Positions 45,966 to 56,290 of a stretch of DNA of 64,000 nucleotides are shown one piece after another. Position numbers and translations under genes: made by a program. Every line of letters begins with the position of its first letter. Position 1 is the stretch's first letter. The notes below the pieces were generated by a model that saw only the letters and a program-made list of their open reading frames with translations, was not told the origin of the DNA and ran no database searches. The DNA is from Notolepis coatsorum (lineage: Eukaryota; Chordata; Actinopteri; Aulopiformes; Paralepididae): NCBI GenBank assembly GCA_963971535.1, contig OZ020592.1:123152304-123216303 (forward strand), given 5' to 3'.

Positions 45966-47564
45966 TAATCGAATCAAGTCATGTCAAGTCAAGAGTTTTA
46001 TTTGTCACGGCATACAAGTATACAATGAAATGCGGGTGGTCTTGCCCGCGACAATGTGCAATACAGTGTTACATATAACATATAATAGAATCCAATAAAA
46101 AACAACATTGTGCAATAAACAGGTAACAGGTAACATGGTGTGACATCTCGGTATCTGTACATAGTTATTTACAGAGCATATAGGACATGCTAGGTAGCTT
46201 TAGTAGTGCAATACACTGTTCCTGTTATACTAATTTAAAGTGGCCTTTCCTCTTGGCCATAAGTGTGCGTGTGTGCGGCATGAGTGTGTGCCCGCTCTTG
46301 TTAAAGTGTTAAAGTGGCTGCTAGTGTGTGAGCGTGTTTGTGTGCTCATGTGTGCTTGTGTGTGGATAGTTCAGTGTTCTGTGGCACTCAATGTTCATTG
46401 TTCAAGGCTCTGATGGCCTGGGGGAAGAAGCTGAGCATAAGCCTCTCCGTCCTAGTAGCTGGGGTTCGCAGGCGTCTGCCTGACCTCAGCAGCTGGAACA
46501 GGCTGTTATTGGGGTGGTGGGGGTCTTTCATTATCCTGCAGGCTCTGGATTTGCACCTCTTGTTGTATAGAGCCTGCAGGGGAGGTAGCGCAATACCCGT
46601 GGTACGCTCGGCTGAGCGCACCACTCTCTGTAGGGCCTTCTTGTCCTGTGCCGTGCTGTTTCCATACCAGGCAGTGATGTTTCCGGTCAAGATGCTCTCT
46701 ACAGCTCCTGAGTAGAAGGACTGGAGTATCTTCCCCGATACTCTGAACTTCCTTAACTGTCTCAGGTGGTAGAGGCGCTGCTTCGCTTTCTTTACTACTG
46801 TGTCTATGTGTGTTGACCATGTCAGATCCTCTGAGATGTGGACCCCCAGGTACTTAAAGCTGCTCACCCTGTCCACGGTAGCCCCGTTAATCATCAGTGG
46901 TGTGTGTGTCTCCTGCTGTCCTCTCCTATAATCCACGATCAGCTCCTTGGTTTTACCAATGTTCAGGAGCAGGCTGTTGTCCTCGCACCAGCATTCCAGT
47001 ACCTCAACCTCCTCCCGGTAGGCCTTCTCGTCGTTGTCCGAGATCAGCCCCACCACCACCGTGTCGCCTGCGAACTTCACTATGGAGTTGGAGCTGAACT
47101 TGGCCACACAATCGTGTGTGTAGAGTGAGTACAGCAGGGGGCTTAGAACACAGCCCTGGGGGGGACCCGATGCTCAGGGTGATGGTGTTGGAGGTCTGAC
47201 CCCCCACCCTGACCGCCTGGGGTCTTTCACTCAGAAAGTCCAGTACCCAGGCGCTCAGGGCGGAGCTCAGACCCAGCTCGATCAGCTTGTCCACCAGTCT
47301 GGTGGGGGACTATGGTGTTGAACGCTGAGCTGTAGTCAATGAACAACAGTCTCACATAGCCACCTTCTGACGGTCAAGGTGGGAGAGAGTGCTGTGCAGT
47401 ACCTGGGAGACCGCGTCGTCAGTGGACCTGTTTGTCCTGTATGCAAATTGCATAGGGTCCATATCACTGGGGAGGGAGGCACAAATGTGGTCCTTGACCA
47501 GCCTCTCGAAACATTTCATGACCACAGAGGTGAGTGCCACCGGTCTGTAGTCGAACCGTTGTGA
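45966..47564 (-). mobile_element. 5'-truncated Rex1/CR1-like LINE
   Basis: 3' end at the left: TTTTATTTGTCACGGCATAC, with a TCAAG tandem tail at 45966-45990. RT coding extends to 47564 in three minus frames (47540-47352, 47294-47004, 47107-46388). Motifs: [31 protein letters not shown] at 47060-47071 in place of catalytic FADD, then FKYLGVHISEDLTWSTH. Frameshifts and the Asp-to-Gly change make it dead. It inserted into the hAT MITE remnant. Confidence 0.85.
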
Positions 47565-47609
47565 GGTTGCATCGTTACACCCCTACTGTAAATGTATCTC
47601 TATCCGAGT

Positions 47610-47675
47610 ATTGAGCCCTGGTGGACAGCAAGCACCTCCAACTCAACACCAGCAAGACTAAGGAGGGCAAAAGAG
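47610..47675 (+). pseudogene. Tiny LINE RT fragment
   Basis: WWTASTSNSTPAR in one frame; the next frame reads DSKHLQLNTSKTKE, the thumb-proximal segment of CR1/Rex1-type RTs (compare LLLNIGKTKELIVD in 47107-46388). Confidence 0.6.
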
Positions 47676-47948
<273 letters not shown>

Positions 47949-47949
47949 G

Positions 47950-48068
47950 GATAGAGAGGTGTGAGAGAGAGAATGAAGTAGTAGTGAGAGTAAGTTTCGA
48001 CCCCTGGAACCTCTTCAAGCTGACATTTTGAGAAACGCAGTTTTTTCTTTCCACGAAAGTGCTCTTCA
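47950..48068. repeat. Low-copy segment, twin of 227-345
   Basis: Same ~115-bp sequence and same position beside an (AG)n tract; only a few substitutions (e.g. CCTCTTCAAG versus CCTCCTCAAG). Confidence 0.75.
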
Positions 48069-48299
48069 AGAGAGAGAGCAGATGAGAGGAGGTGAAATGA
48101 GAGAAGGATGAGAGTGAAAGATGTGAGGGGCAGGAGCAGAGCAGCACAGGAGCCGTCTGGCAGAGTGGGTCGACCTCTCAAGTCGTCTTTGAAATGAAGA
48201 AATCTTAATATTTTTTGAAAAGTTCAGAGGACACCATCCTATCATGGGAGTGACAAGATCCATGTTTACTAGAGCCAGATGTATTGAATATAACAACAT

Positions 48300-48555
48300 A
48301 TATCCACTGTGAGTGGTTCTAGCACTCCAAGAGTCACAGAGTATAAATATCTTCTGGCATCTGGCTGGAAATTTACATTTAAATACCATATAGACAGCCT
48401 TGCCAGCAAGCCGCGACAGGAGATTGGCTTCTTGTACAGAAACAGAACTAGCTTTGCTACAGTGAGGAATGTGTTCTTGAACAATGGTGATGTGATTTAT
48501 AGACATGCTGCCCATTCGACTCTGAAAACACAATTCAGTAATAATAATAAACAAA
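48300..48555 (+). pseudogene. LINE RT C-terminal remnant
   Basis: Frame with VTEYKYLLASGWKFTFKYHI and KPRQEIGFLYRNRTSF followed by GDVIYRHAAHSTLK, the thumb region of a fish non-LTR RT. Deletions between FATVRNVF and GDVIY. Confidence 0.65.
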
Positions 48556-48582
48556 ACTTCACAGGACAACAACAGCAATCAT

Positions 48583-48697
48583 AATAATGACAATAAATAG
48601 AAATAATGAAAATAATAAAAACTGAATATAATAAATTTTTTACTATTACCACAGACATTACAAAAGACATTTCACAAATGTCTTTTTTTTTCAGGAC
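48583..48697. repeat. Gap-flanking duplicate of 52599-52713
   Basis: ATAATGACAATAAATAGAAA through CTTTTTTTTTCAGGAC is the same as 52599-52713 except for one base (AATATAATAAAT versus AATATAATTAAT). It ends exactly at the N gap. Confidence 0.9.
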
Positions 48698-48897
48698 NNN
48701 NNNNNNNNNNNNNNNNNNNNNNNNNNNNNNNNNNNNNNNNNNNNNNNNNNNNNNNNNNNNNNNNNNNNNNNNNNNNNNNNNNNNNNNNNNNNNNNNNNNN
48801 NNNNNNNNNNNNNNNNNNNNNNNNNNNNNNNNNNNNNNNNNNNNNNNNNNNNNNNNNNNNNNNNNNNNNNNNNNNNNNNNNNNNNNNNNNNNNNNNN
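48698..48897. other. Assembly gap (200 N)
   Basis: Exactly 200 N, likely a scaffolding placeholder of arbitrary size. ORFs reading through it are meaningless. Confidence 0.99.
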
Positions 48898-49117
48898 GCA
48901 CCGCCGGCCAACGAGTCTCTATGACAAACGGTTCAAAGGATACAAAAAGGGGGCGCGGCCTAAGGATCGGGGGAGTGGTCAACATAGACCATTTGAAGAT
49001 GACTACAGATGTGATTTTATTAACTATAACACAAACTCCCTTTCGTGTTGTATTATTTAATACTCACCCTTTCTCATGGCACCATGTGTCCAAGAAGTGG
49101 CAGATCAAACTAAATGA
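48898..49117. repeat. Diverged 132-bp unit and spacer
   Basis: GAGTCTCTATGACAAACGGT then AAGGATCGGGGGAGTGGTCA is a diverged unit of the array at 50322-50722, so the CACTATTA satellite is bracketed by this family. Confidence 0.7.
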
Positions 49118-50312
49118 TCTATTACACACTATTACACTATTACACTATTACACACTATTACACTATTACACACTATTACACTATTACACTATTACACAAT
49201 ATTACACTATTACACTATTACACACTATTACACTATTACACACTATTACACTATTACACACTATTACACACTATTACACTATTACACTATTACACACTAT
49301 TACACTATTACACTATTACACACTATTACACTATTACACTATTACACACTATTACACTATTACACACTATTACACTATTACACTATTACACTATTACACA
49401 CTATTACACTATTACACACTATTACACTATTACACACTATTACACTATTACACTATTACACACTATTACACTATTACACTATTACACACTAGTACACTAT
49501 TACACTATTACACAATATTACACTATTACACACTATTACACACTATTACACTATTACACACTATTACACTATTACACACTATTACACTATTACACTATTA
49601 CACACTATTACACTATTACACACTATTACACTATTACACTATTACACACTATTACACTATTACACTATTACACAATATTACACTATTACACACTATTACA
49701 CACTATTACACACTATTACACTATTACACACTATTACACTATTACACTATTACACACTATTACACACTATTACACTATTACACACTATTACACTATTACA
49801 CTATTACACACTATTACACTATTACACACTATTACACTATTATACTATTACACACTATTACACTATTACACTATTACACACTATTACACTATTACACTAT
49901 TACACACTATTACACTATTACACACTATTACACACTATTACACTATTACACAATATTACACTATTACACACTATTACACTATTACACACTATTACACTAT
50001 TACACACTATTACACTATTACACACTATTACACACTATTACACTATTACACACTATTACACTATTACACACTATTACACTATTACACACTATTACACTAT
50101 TACACTCTATTACACTATTACACTATTACACACTATTACACTATTACACTATTACACTATTACACACTATTACACTATTACACAATATTACACTATTACA
50201 CTATTACACACTATTACACACTATTACACTATTACACTATTACACACTATTACATTACACTATTACACACTATTACACTATTACACTATTACACACTATT
50301 ACACTATTACAC
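49118..50312. repeat. Satellite of 8- and 10-bp units (TTACACTA / TTACACACTA)
   Basis: About 1.2 kb of ACACTATT repeats in which 8-bp (ACACTATT) and 10-bp (ACACACTATT) steps alternate irregularly, with rare variants ACACAATATT, CTAGTAC and TACACTCTATT. The 676- and 418-residue YYTITLLH ORFs are produced by the array. Confidence 0.95.
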
Positions 50313-50321
50313 CGAGTACAA

Positions 50322-50722
50322 TGGCACAATCCGCAAGTCTCTACGACAAACGGTTCAAGAGATACACTGAGGGGGTGTGGGCCTAAGGGGGCGTGGTCTA
50401 AGGATCGGGGGAGTGGTCAACATCGACCAATGAAAGGTGGTCAACATCGACCAATGGCACAATCCGCAAGTCTCTACGACAAACGGTTCAAGAGATACAC
50501 TGAGGGGGTGTGGCCTAAGGGGGCGTGGTCTAAGGATCGGGGGAGTGGTCAACATCGACCAATGAAAGGTGGTCAACATCGACCAATGGCACAATCCGCA
50601 AGTCTCTACGACAAAACGGTTCAAGAGATACACTGAGGGGGTGTGGCCTAAGGGGGCGTGGTCTAAGGATCGGGGGAGTGGTCAACATCGACCAATGAAA
50701 GGTGGTCAACATCGACCAATGA
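50322..50722. repeat. 132-133-bp tandem repeat, three copies
   Basis: TGGCACAATCCGCAAGTCTC starts at 50322, 50455 and 50587. Each unit has AAGGATCGGGGGAGTGGTCA and a paired GGTCAACATCGACCAATG. Confidence 0.92.
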
Positions 50723-50882
50723 AAAATGAAAGAGGATATCCCTACTGAGTACAATGACACCCGCAAGACAGAGGGCACTGTCCAGCAATTCAGTACTGCA
50801 ACACAGTGATGGGCAATGATGGGTTAAGTGGATGATGTCATTGGCAGGTCAGCTCAGCCATGAGCCCTGAGCCTCACAGCTG

Positions 50883-51509
50883 TTAAAGGATAACTCCACT
50901 TTTTTTTTTAAATTAGCTTATTTAACATCTTCCCTGGAGTTAGACAAGAAGATACATACCTTTTTTGTCTCTGTGCGTGCATTTTAGCTTTGGGAATAGA
51001 CGCTCCGTTAGCATAGCTTAGCTTCATCACTGGAAGTGGGGGAGGACAGTAGCCTTACAGTGCCTTACAGTGTATTGCAAGGTCTGACATTGACCAAACT
51101 TGATATGCATGACCTTGGTGGGCTCTAGGTCAACTCCTGAAAAGGGGGTCAATGTCAGACTTTGCAATCAAAAGTTAGGGGGCTAATAACCCTTGCCATA
51201 ATTTCAGTGCGCCCCTAACTTTTGATTGCAAGGTCTGACATTGACCCCCTTTTCAGGAGTTGACCTAGAGCCCACCAAGGTCATGCATATCAAGTTTGGT
51301 CAATGTCAGACCTTGCAATACACTGTAAGGCACTGTAAGGCTACTGTCCTCCCCCACTTCCAGTGATGAAGCTAAGCTATGCTAACGGAGCGTCTATTCC
51401 CAAAGCTAAAATGCACGCACAGAGACAAAAAAGGTATGCATCTTCTTGTCTAACTCCAGGGAAGATGTTAAATAAGCTAATTAAAAAAAAAAGTGGAGTT
51501 ATCCTTTAA
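50883..51509. mobile_element. 627-bp palindromic MITE with TTAA ends
   Basis: Begins TTAAAGGATAACTCCACTTT and ends AAAGTGGAGTTATCCTTTAA. The two ~298-bp arms are inverted copies (e.g. GGAATAGACGCTCCGTTAGC against GCTAACGGAGCGTCTATTCC) around a ~29-bp centre near 51182-51210. TTAA at both ends is the presumed target duplication. No ORF. Kolobok-type or piggyBac-type MITE. Confidence 0.9.
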
Positions 51510-51961
51510 GGCTGAACCAATCAGCCGTGAGCACAATGACTTGCATATTCTGAATTTTCTTTACATGACTGCATTGTCACGTTGATTAAAAGAAAACTAT
51601 AAGAGATGAAGCGTTGTGACTCGCACAGAAGCACTACAATGAGTAGGCGAAGGGTTGTGTGCGATATTGTGGCATTTGTGCGATATTGTGGCACTCCTTC
51701 GGCGATCGGAACAGAAGGCTAAAAAATAGTGTGAAAAAAGAGATTTCTAGAGTGCGATTGCATGGCGGTCAATGGAGAGGAGAACCTTCAAACAAATGGT
51801 CATCAGTTGAGATAGAAATGTCCAATTCCATTTATTTTTCTTTTGTGAGCGGACTGACAGCCGTGTCATCGTTTTGATGTGTTTGTTTTATTTCTACGTC
51901 CAAAATTGAGATCACACTCGCAATTCACCCAAGGTAGGGGAAAAAAGATTATTTCAGCTGC
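51510..51961. other. Unrecognised stretch
   Basis: Contains a GTGCGATATTGTGGCA pair (51659-51693) but no gene or terminus that I can support. Confidence 0.4.
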
Positions 51962-52518
51962 TACACTCTAAATTGCAATGCATTTCCAATGGGACCGAAA
52001 TTTGACCGTTTAAAGTCGATTCGTAGCCAGACGGTGCGGTGAAACTTTTACGAGTTCGAAGACCGCTGTTGCCATAGGCAAGCCGCTCGTTTTGATACCT
52101 TTCACGTGTATGGTGCGCGAACGCTCTGGCACGAGCGGTGTTTGAAACTCTAAATTGCAATGCATTTCCGAAATTTTACCGTTTAAAGTCGATTCGTAGC
52201 CAGACGGTGTGGTGAAACTTTTACGAGTTCGAAGACCGCTGTTGCCATAGGCAAGCCGCTCGTTTTGATACCTTTCACGTGTATGGGGCGCGAACGCTCT
52301 GGCACGAGCGGTGTTTGCAAAATCGGTGGATCTCGCACTCTAAATTGCAATGCATTTCCGAAATTTTACCGTTTAAAGTCGATTCGTAGCCAGACGGTGC
52401 GGTGAAACTTTACGAGTTCGGAGACCGCTGTTGCCATAGGCAAGCCGCTCGTTTTGATACCTTTCACGTGTATGGGGCGCGAACGCTCTGGCACGAGCGG
52501 TGTTTGCAAAATCGGTGG
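51962..52518. repeat. 182-190-bp tandem repeat, three copies
   Basis: CTCTAAATTGCAATGCATTT starts at 51966, 52148 and 52338. Units share GTTTAAAGTCGATTCGTAGC and GGCACGAGCGGTGTTTG. The first unit has an extra AATGGGACC segment. Confidence 0.93.
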
Positions 52519-52558
52519 AATAAAGAATAAAGAATAAAAAAAGAGTAACAAGAACAAC

Positions 52559-52597
52559 AGTGTGGGTGGCAACCTGGCTTCGCCAGGTCACCCACAC
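52559..52597. other. Long hairpin GTGTGGGTG..CACCCACAC
   Basis: GTGTGGGTG-gca-ACCTGG-cttcg-CCAGGT-CACCCACAC folds into a stem of 15 pairs with a three-base bulge and a five-base loop. It lies at the end of the 182-bp array after an AATAAAGAATAAAGAATAAA run; such hairpins sit near ends of some DNA transposons, but no matching terminus is found. Confidence 0.7.
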
Positions 52598-52598
52598 T

Positions 52599-52713
52599 AA
52601 TAATGACAATAAATAGAAATAATGAAAATAATAAAAACTGAATATAATTAATTTTTTACTATTACCACAGACATTACAAAAGACATTTCACAAATGTCTT
52701 TTTTTTTCAGGAC
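52599..52713. repeat. Second copy of the gap-flank sequence
   Basis: Matches 48583-48697 with one difference and continues here into LINE coding sequence, showing what probably followed the gap. Confidence 0.9.
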
Positions 52714-52714
52714 C

Positions 52715-53719
52715 AACACCCCGACCATCAACAAATTAATCTTAACTATATTCATAGGACATACCTGACTCCTATAAGATTGAACAGAATGGGACTTAAA
52801 CAAGACTCCAGATGCTCCTTATGTACAAATGGGGATGAGGGTACATTTATGCACATGTACTGGGATTGCCCACCAGTTAAAATATTCTGGAAAGAAGTGT
52901 CCCAGCAATTATCAAATCTCTTAATTCTGAATATACCTGTACACCCCTCTGTATTGCTGTTGAATGATGTTTTTGAGTTTGCAGTCCCTATACAGCTAAA
53001 GAGATTGGTTTTATCTGGTATCACAGCGGCTAAAAAGCTGATAGCATCAAGATGGTTTCAACCGGAGGCGGTTAGGTGGCCGAGCGGAGATTGCGTTCGT
53101 CACCAACCCCGGAGCTGTGAGCTGGATTCGCCTGTTCGAATCCAGCTCACAGCTCCGGGGTTGTCACCAGCTTGGCTGGCCGTCTGCACTAATACAATTG
53201 GCTGTATTAGAGGGTGGGAGAAGCTGGCGGGGTGGGTCCGGATCGTTGTAAACAGCGACTTCTACAGTTCGGTCGGGGCGCCTGCTAAGCGCGGATAGGA
53301 CTTGAGGGGGATAGTGTGATCCTCCCACACGCTACGCCCTCTCGATGAGAATCCGCGCTGCCAGGTGAAAAGAAGCGGTGATTGGCTGGACGTGTGTCGG
53401 AGGAAGCACGTGGTAGCCTCCACTCTCCCAGATGATCTGACTGTGGGGGGTAAGTGCGCAGCGACCAGGAAGGGACTGTGAATTGGCATACGACTAACAT
53501 TGGGATGGGAGAAAATCGGAGGAAAATGGAGGGGGAAAAAGACAAAAAAAAAAAAAAAAAAAAGATGGTTTCAACCGGAAAAAATGTGTCGGAAGGTTTG
53601 GGTTCTTACATATCTCGACGTGATTTATCTAGAAATATCTACAGCAAGAATTTTAGGTGTCAGTGAAACCAAAATTGCAATGTGGTTAGAAGTGGTGGAG
53701 AGAATAAAAGCTAGCATAT
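52715..53719 (+). pseudogene. L1-clade LINE ORF2 C-terminus, split by a SINE
   Basis: Plus-strand frame with HRTYLTPIRLNRMGLK and the cysteine knuckle CSLCTNGDEGTFMHMYWDC followed by KIFWKEV, typical of the C-terminal domain of L1/Tx1 ORF2 proteins. It is interrupted at 53066 by a SINE and resumes at 53580, where the frame continues to a stop at about 53719, then a 3' UTR. RT and endonuclease are absent (5' truncation or loss). Confidence 0.8.
53067..53562 (+). mobile_element. SINE with perfect hairpin head, 17-bp TSD
   Basis: Perfect 17-bp duplication AGATGGTTTCAACCGGA at 53050-53066 and 53563-53579. Head: box A TGGCCGAGCGG (~53077) and box B GTTCGAATCCA (~53135), in a class-II tRNA-like setting. 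A perfect inverted repeat (53105-53130 with 53137-53162) encloses box B. The body matches 20340-20750. Poly(A) tail of about 20. Fresh insertion. Confidence 0.93.
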
Positions 53720-54004
53720 GAATTGTAGTGCCTGGTTAGGAGCGAATGATAATGGATGGATTATCCAAGTGGGGGTCCGGGGGGGGGAGCGAGCGAGCGA
53801 GAGCATATCTATGTAGGGTATTAGATAACAAGTATTAGGTGTATATCTCGTATGCTAAATTTTTTTAAATGGTGATTTCATTGGATGTGTACTGTTAATT
53901 AATGCTTGTACATCTAATTGTATGTTATGTTTAAAAAATAATAAAAAAAATAAAACACAAAGAAATGTAAAAAAATAATTAAAAAATTATTTTTAATTTT
54001 TTTT
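53720..54004 (+). other. LINE 3' UTR and A-rich tail
   Basis: Follows the ORF2 stop; contains a GGGGGGGGAGCGAGCGAGCG patch (~53780) and ends in AATAATAAAAAAAATAAAAC-type A-rich sequence. Confidence 0.5.
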
Positions 54005-54097
54005 TTGAAAACCGATACCGATATTTTCCGATATCACATTTTAATGCCGATATCGGCCGATAATATCCGTAGGCCGATAATATCAGACATCCCTAGC
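54005..54097. mobile_element. hAT MITE right-end fragment (CGATATCGGCC type)
   Basis: AACCGATACCGATATTTTCC then GATATCGGCCGATAATATCC and terminal GACATCCCTAG, the right end of a common fish hAT MITE. Left end not found. Confidence 0.65.
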
Positions 54098-54099
54098 GA

Positions 54100-54541
54100 A
54101 AACCCATTTGGAGCATATGCTTCCTCCTCGTCCTCCCCTCTGCCACCACCTCCAGACTGTCCAGGTCCGCTCCCACCACAGAGCTTGCTTTTTTTACCAG
54201 TTTGTTTATTTTGTCTGTGTTGGTGTTGCCCCCCCAGCATACCACAGCGAAGAAGAGGGCACCAGCAACCACAGACTGGTAGAACATCTGCAGCAGTTTG
54301 CTGCAGACATTAAAAGACCTGAGCCCTCTCAGGAAGAACAGTCTGCTCTGTCCCTTTGTGTAGAGGGCCTCAGTGTTGTCTGTCCAGTCCAGTTTATTGT
54401 TCATGAGAACACCCAGGAATTTATAGTTATCCACCATTTCCACCTCCACCCCCTGGATGATGATGGGAGTTGGGGGTTTCTTCCTGCTCCGCCCATGGTC
54501 CACCACCATCTCCTTCTTCTTGCTGATGTTGAGCTGTAGGT
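54100..54541 (-). pseudogene. LINE RT C-terminal fragment
   Basis: 138-residue minus frame MVVDHGRSRKKPPTP.. containing DNYKFLGVLMNNKLDWTDN and LLQMFYQSVVAGALFFAVV. Typical post-catalytic region of CR1/Rex1-group fish LINEs. Upstream frame carries LQLNISKKKE. No YxDD retained. Confidence 0.78.
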
Positions 54542-54663
54542 GCCATATACTGCGTTATGTATCTGAGCTGCACTGGGAGCTAATGGCTTAGTTCCAGAGG
54601 ATGAACAGAGTACAGATTTAACTCTGAATGGTGCACAAGCTGTAGGGCGCCACGGTGGCCTGT
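54542..54663. other. Unrecognised sequence flanking a hAT insertion
   Basis: Ends with CCATATCC, one copy of the hAT target duplication. Confidence 0.4.
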
Positions 54664-55020
54664 CCATATCCCAGTGTTGTAGGACTCGAGTCCCCTCATG
54701 CATCAACGTGTTCTACGCACAGATCTGTGCGTAACCCGTGCGTACGATCATTTCTAAGCAAAGAGTGGGATTCATCAACTTCAACTTGAACTTGACTTCG
54801 TGCTTACATCTACGCACATTTCGGACCTGGCGTACCTCGCGCCCAGTGGTAGAATATATTATTACAACAAGGAAATGAGCTTCTGTGCATAATAACACTG
54901 GATGTTCTATGAACCGTAGTTCATTATAGTTCATTGTAAAATAGCAACAGTAGTGTAATTATGGTCAAAACCCTATAAATAGCATTTGGAATAATAGATC
55001 TTTCTCTCAGAATGAATGCA

Positions 55021-55190
55021 GCATGTCATATATGTTACGATGAATTGAAAATGGGGGACCCTGATGTAAACAAGACAAACGTCTTTCTCTGGTCTGCATC
55101 CCCTTAACAATTGTATGTATTGAGCTGTACTGTACTGTACCCATTCTGCAATCTGTTAATAAAGTTCTCATTCATTCATTCATTCATGGT
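55021..55190 (+). mobile_element. (CATT)-tailed LINE 3' end, plus strand
   Basis: GAATTGAAAATGGGGGACCC..AATAAAGTTCTCATTCATTC, same family as 23400-23600. Confidence 0.8.
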
Positions 55191-55254
55191 TTATATAGCG
55201 TTATCGGAATATACGGGGTGTAGGCTACTGACTGACTGCGCTCCGCGTAGCTTG

Positions 55255-55398
55255 ATTGATTGATTGATTGAAATGTTTATTAACAGATTGCAGAATGGGT
55301 ACAGTACAGTACAGCTCAGTACATACAATTGTTAATTGGGGATGCAGACCAACTTTCGTCCTGTTTACATCAGGGTCCCCCATTTTCAATTCATCATA
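55255..55398 (-). mobile_element. (ATTG)-tailed LINE 3' end, minus strand
   Basis: TTGATTGATTGATTGAAATG..CAGGGTCCCCCATTTTCAAT, inverse of the previous copy; the two tails face each other 65 bp apart. Confidence 0.8.
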
Positions 55399-56290
55399 AA
55401 TCATAAAGCTCAACTCGTTATTATTTTGCGCACAGACCGCCGAAACACGGGAACGTTTTGATTATATTTAAAAGGCTTTACGTTAAACAAAACAAGTGGA
55501 ATTTCGAAGCTGTAAGCAGAATAAGTCATATGAATATAGTGTTCTTCCCCCTTTTTACTGTACAAGAAAGAATAGAAAACGCATTGCAATGACACCATGC
55601 AGATAGTGGACAGACTATATGATGGAATTCAAGTTCATGTATTGAAAGGCAGGATACATCATACATGCAGTGAGATTCATTGTTCTTGTATATGCTCTCG
55701 TATTATATTGTTTATATAGGCTACCCAATACTGACATCAAAATAGATTGTAGTAGTATGCCTCTAGAAATCATGCAGCAGGTAGAAAATTGACGGGAGAT
55801 CCATCGCGATTTGGAATAGAATTGAGGAGAACTTTAATCCGTGGGTATTAATCAAACAACACGGGAAAAGGCAGTCATATTCCAGCGCGGTCTTTATTAG
55901 CCGACAACAAAATAGATGCCTCTAAAAATCATATAGCCAATCGAACACAACTAATAAAGGCATTCATATTGTACAGCACGGTTATAATGACACACAACAC
56001 AACCAACGCCAAACAGTGGTCAACGAACGGTCTTTATTAGTATTTTGAGCTGTCCAGGCAGAATTGCAGCAATGGTCTTAGGGAGCCGTTGATATCTGAC
56101 ATCACCGTTTACAAATCCGCCTTTTATTTATCCACCTCCGTTACGAGGACCTCCACCTCGGTGTCTGTGTAGTTTCTCTTTTTCGTTCGCTTTGCCATCC
56201 TCCAACATTCCACGCACAGGGATTCCCTCATGGTATTTGAAGGGGAGGGCCTGACCATATTTGGTTGGTCGGGGCGGTTTTGGTATGCAA
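55399..56290. other. Interior of nested TIR element, no coding seen
   Basis: AT-rich sequence with TCTTTATTAG repeats (55887, 56031). A short minus frame at 56373-56128 has no recognised domain. Confidence 0.4.

Larger units (their letters stand above)
19960..47585. mobile_element. hAT MITE split apart by 27 kb of nested insertions
   Basis: Left end TAGGGGTGTAACGATGCA begins at 19960; its inverse ends at 47585. Flanking 8-mers are identical, CTGTAAAT at 19952-19959 and 47586-47593, and both belong to the 33-bp array unit. The MITE itself is only ~350 bp: 19960-20213, 45894-45965 and ~47565-47585, all with the ATCGATTAATCGAA / GAATCGTAATCG character of this family. Everything else between the ends belongs to later insertions. 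Confidence 0.88.

Noticed and set aside
48606..50636. 676-residue ORF with YYTLLHTIT repeats
   Set aside because: It crosses the N gap and the CACTATTA satellite; the reading frame is open only because the repeat contains no stop.
52780..53298. 172-residue ORF as one host protein
   Set aside because: Its first half is LINE ORF2 and its second half is read through an inserted SINE.
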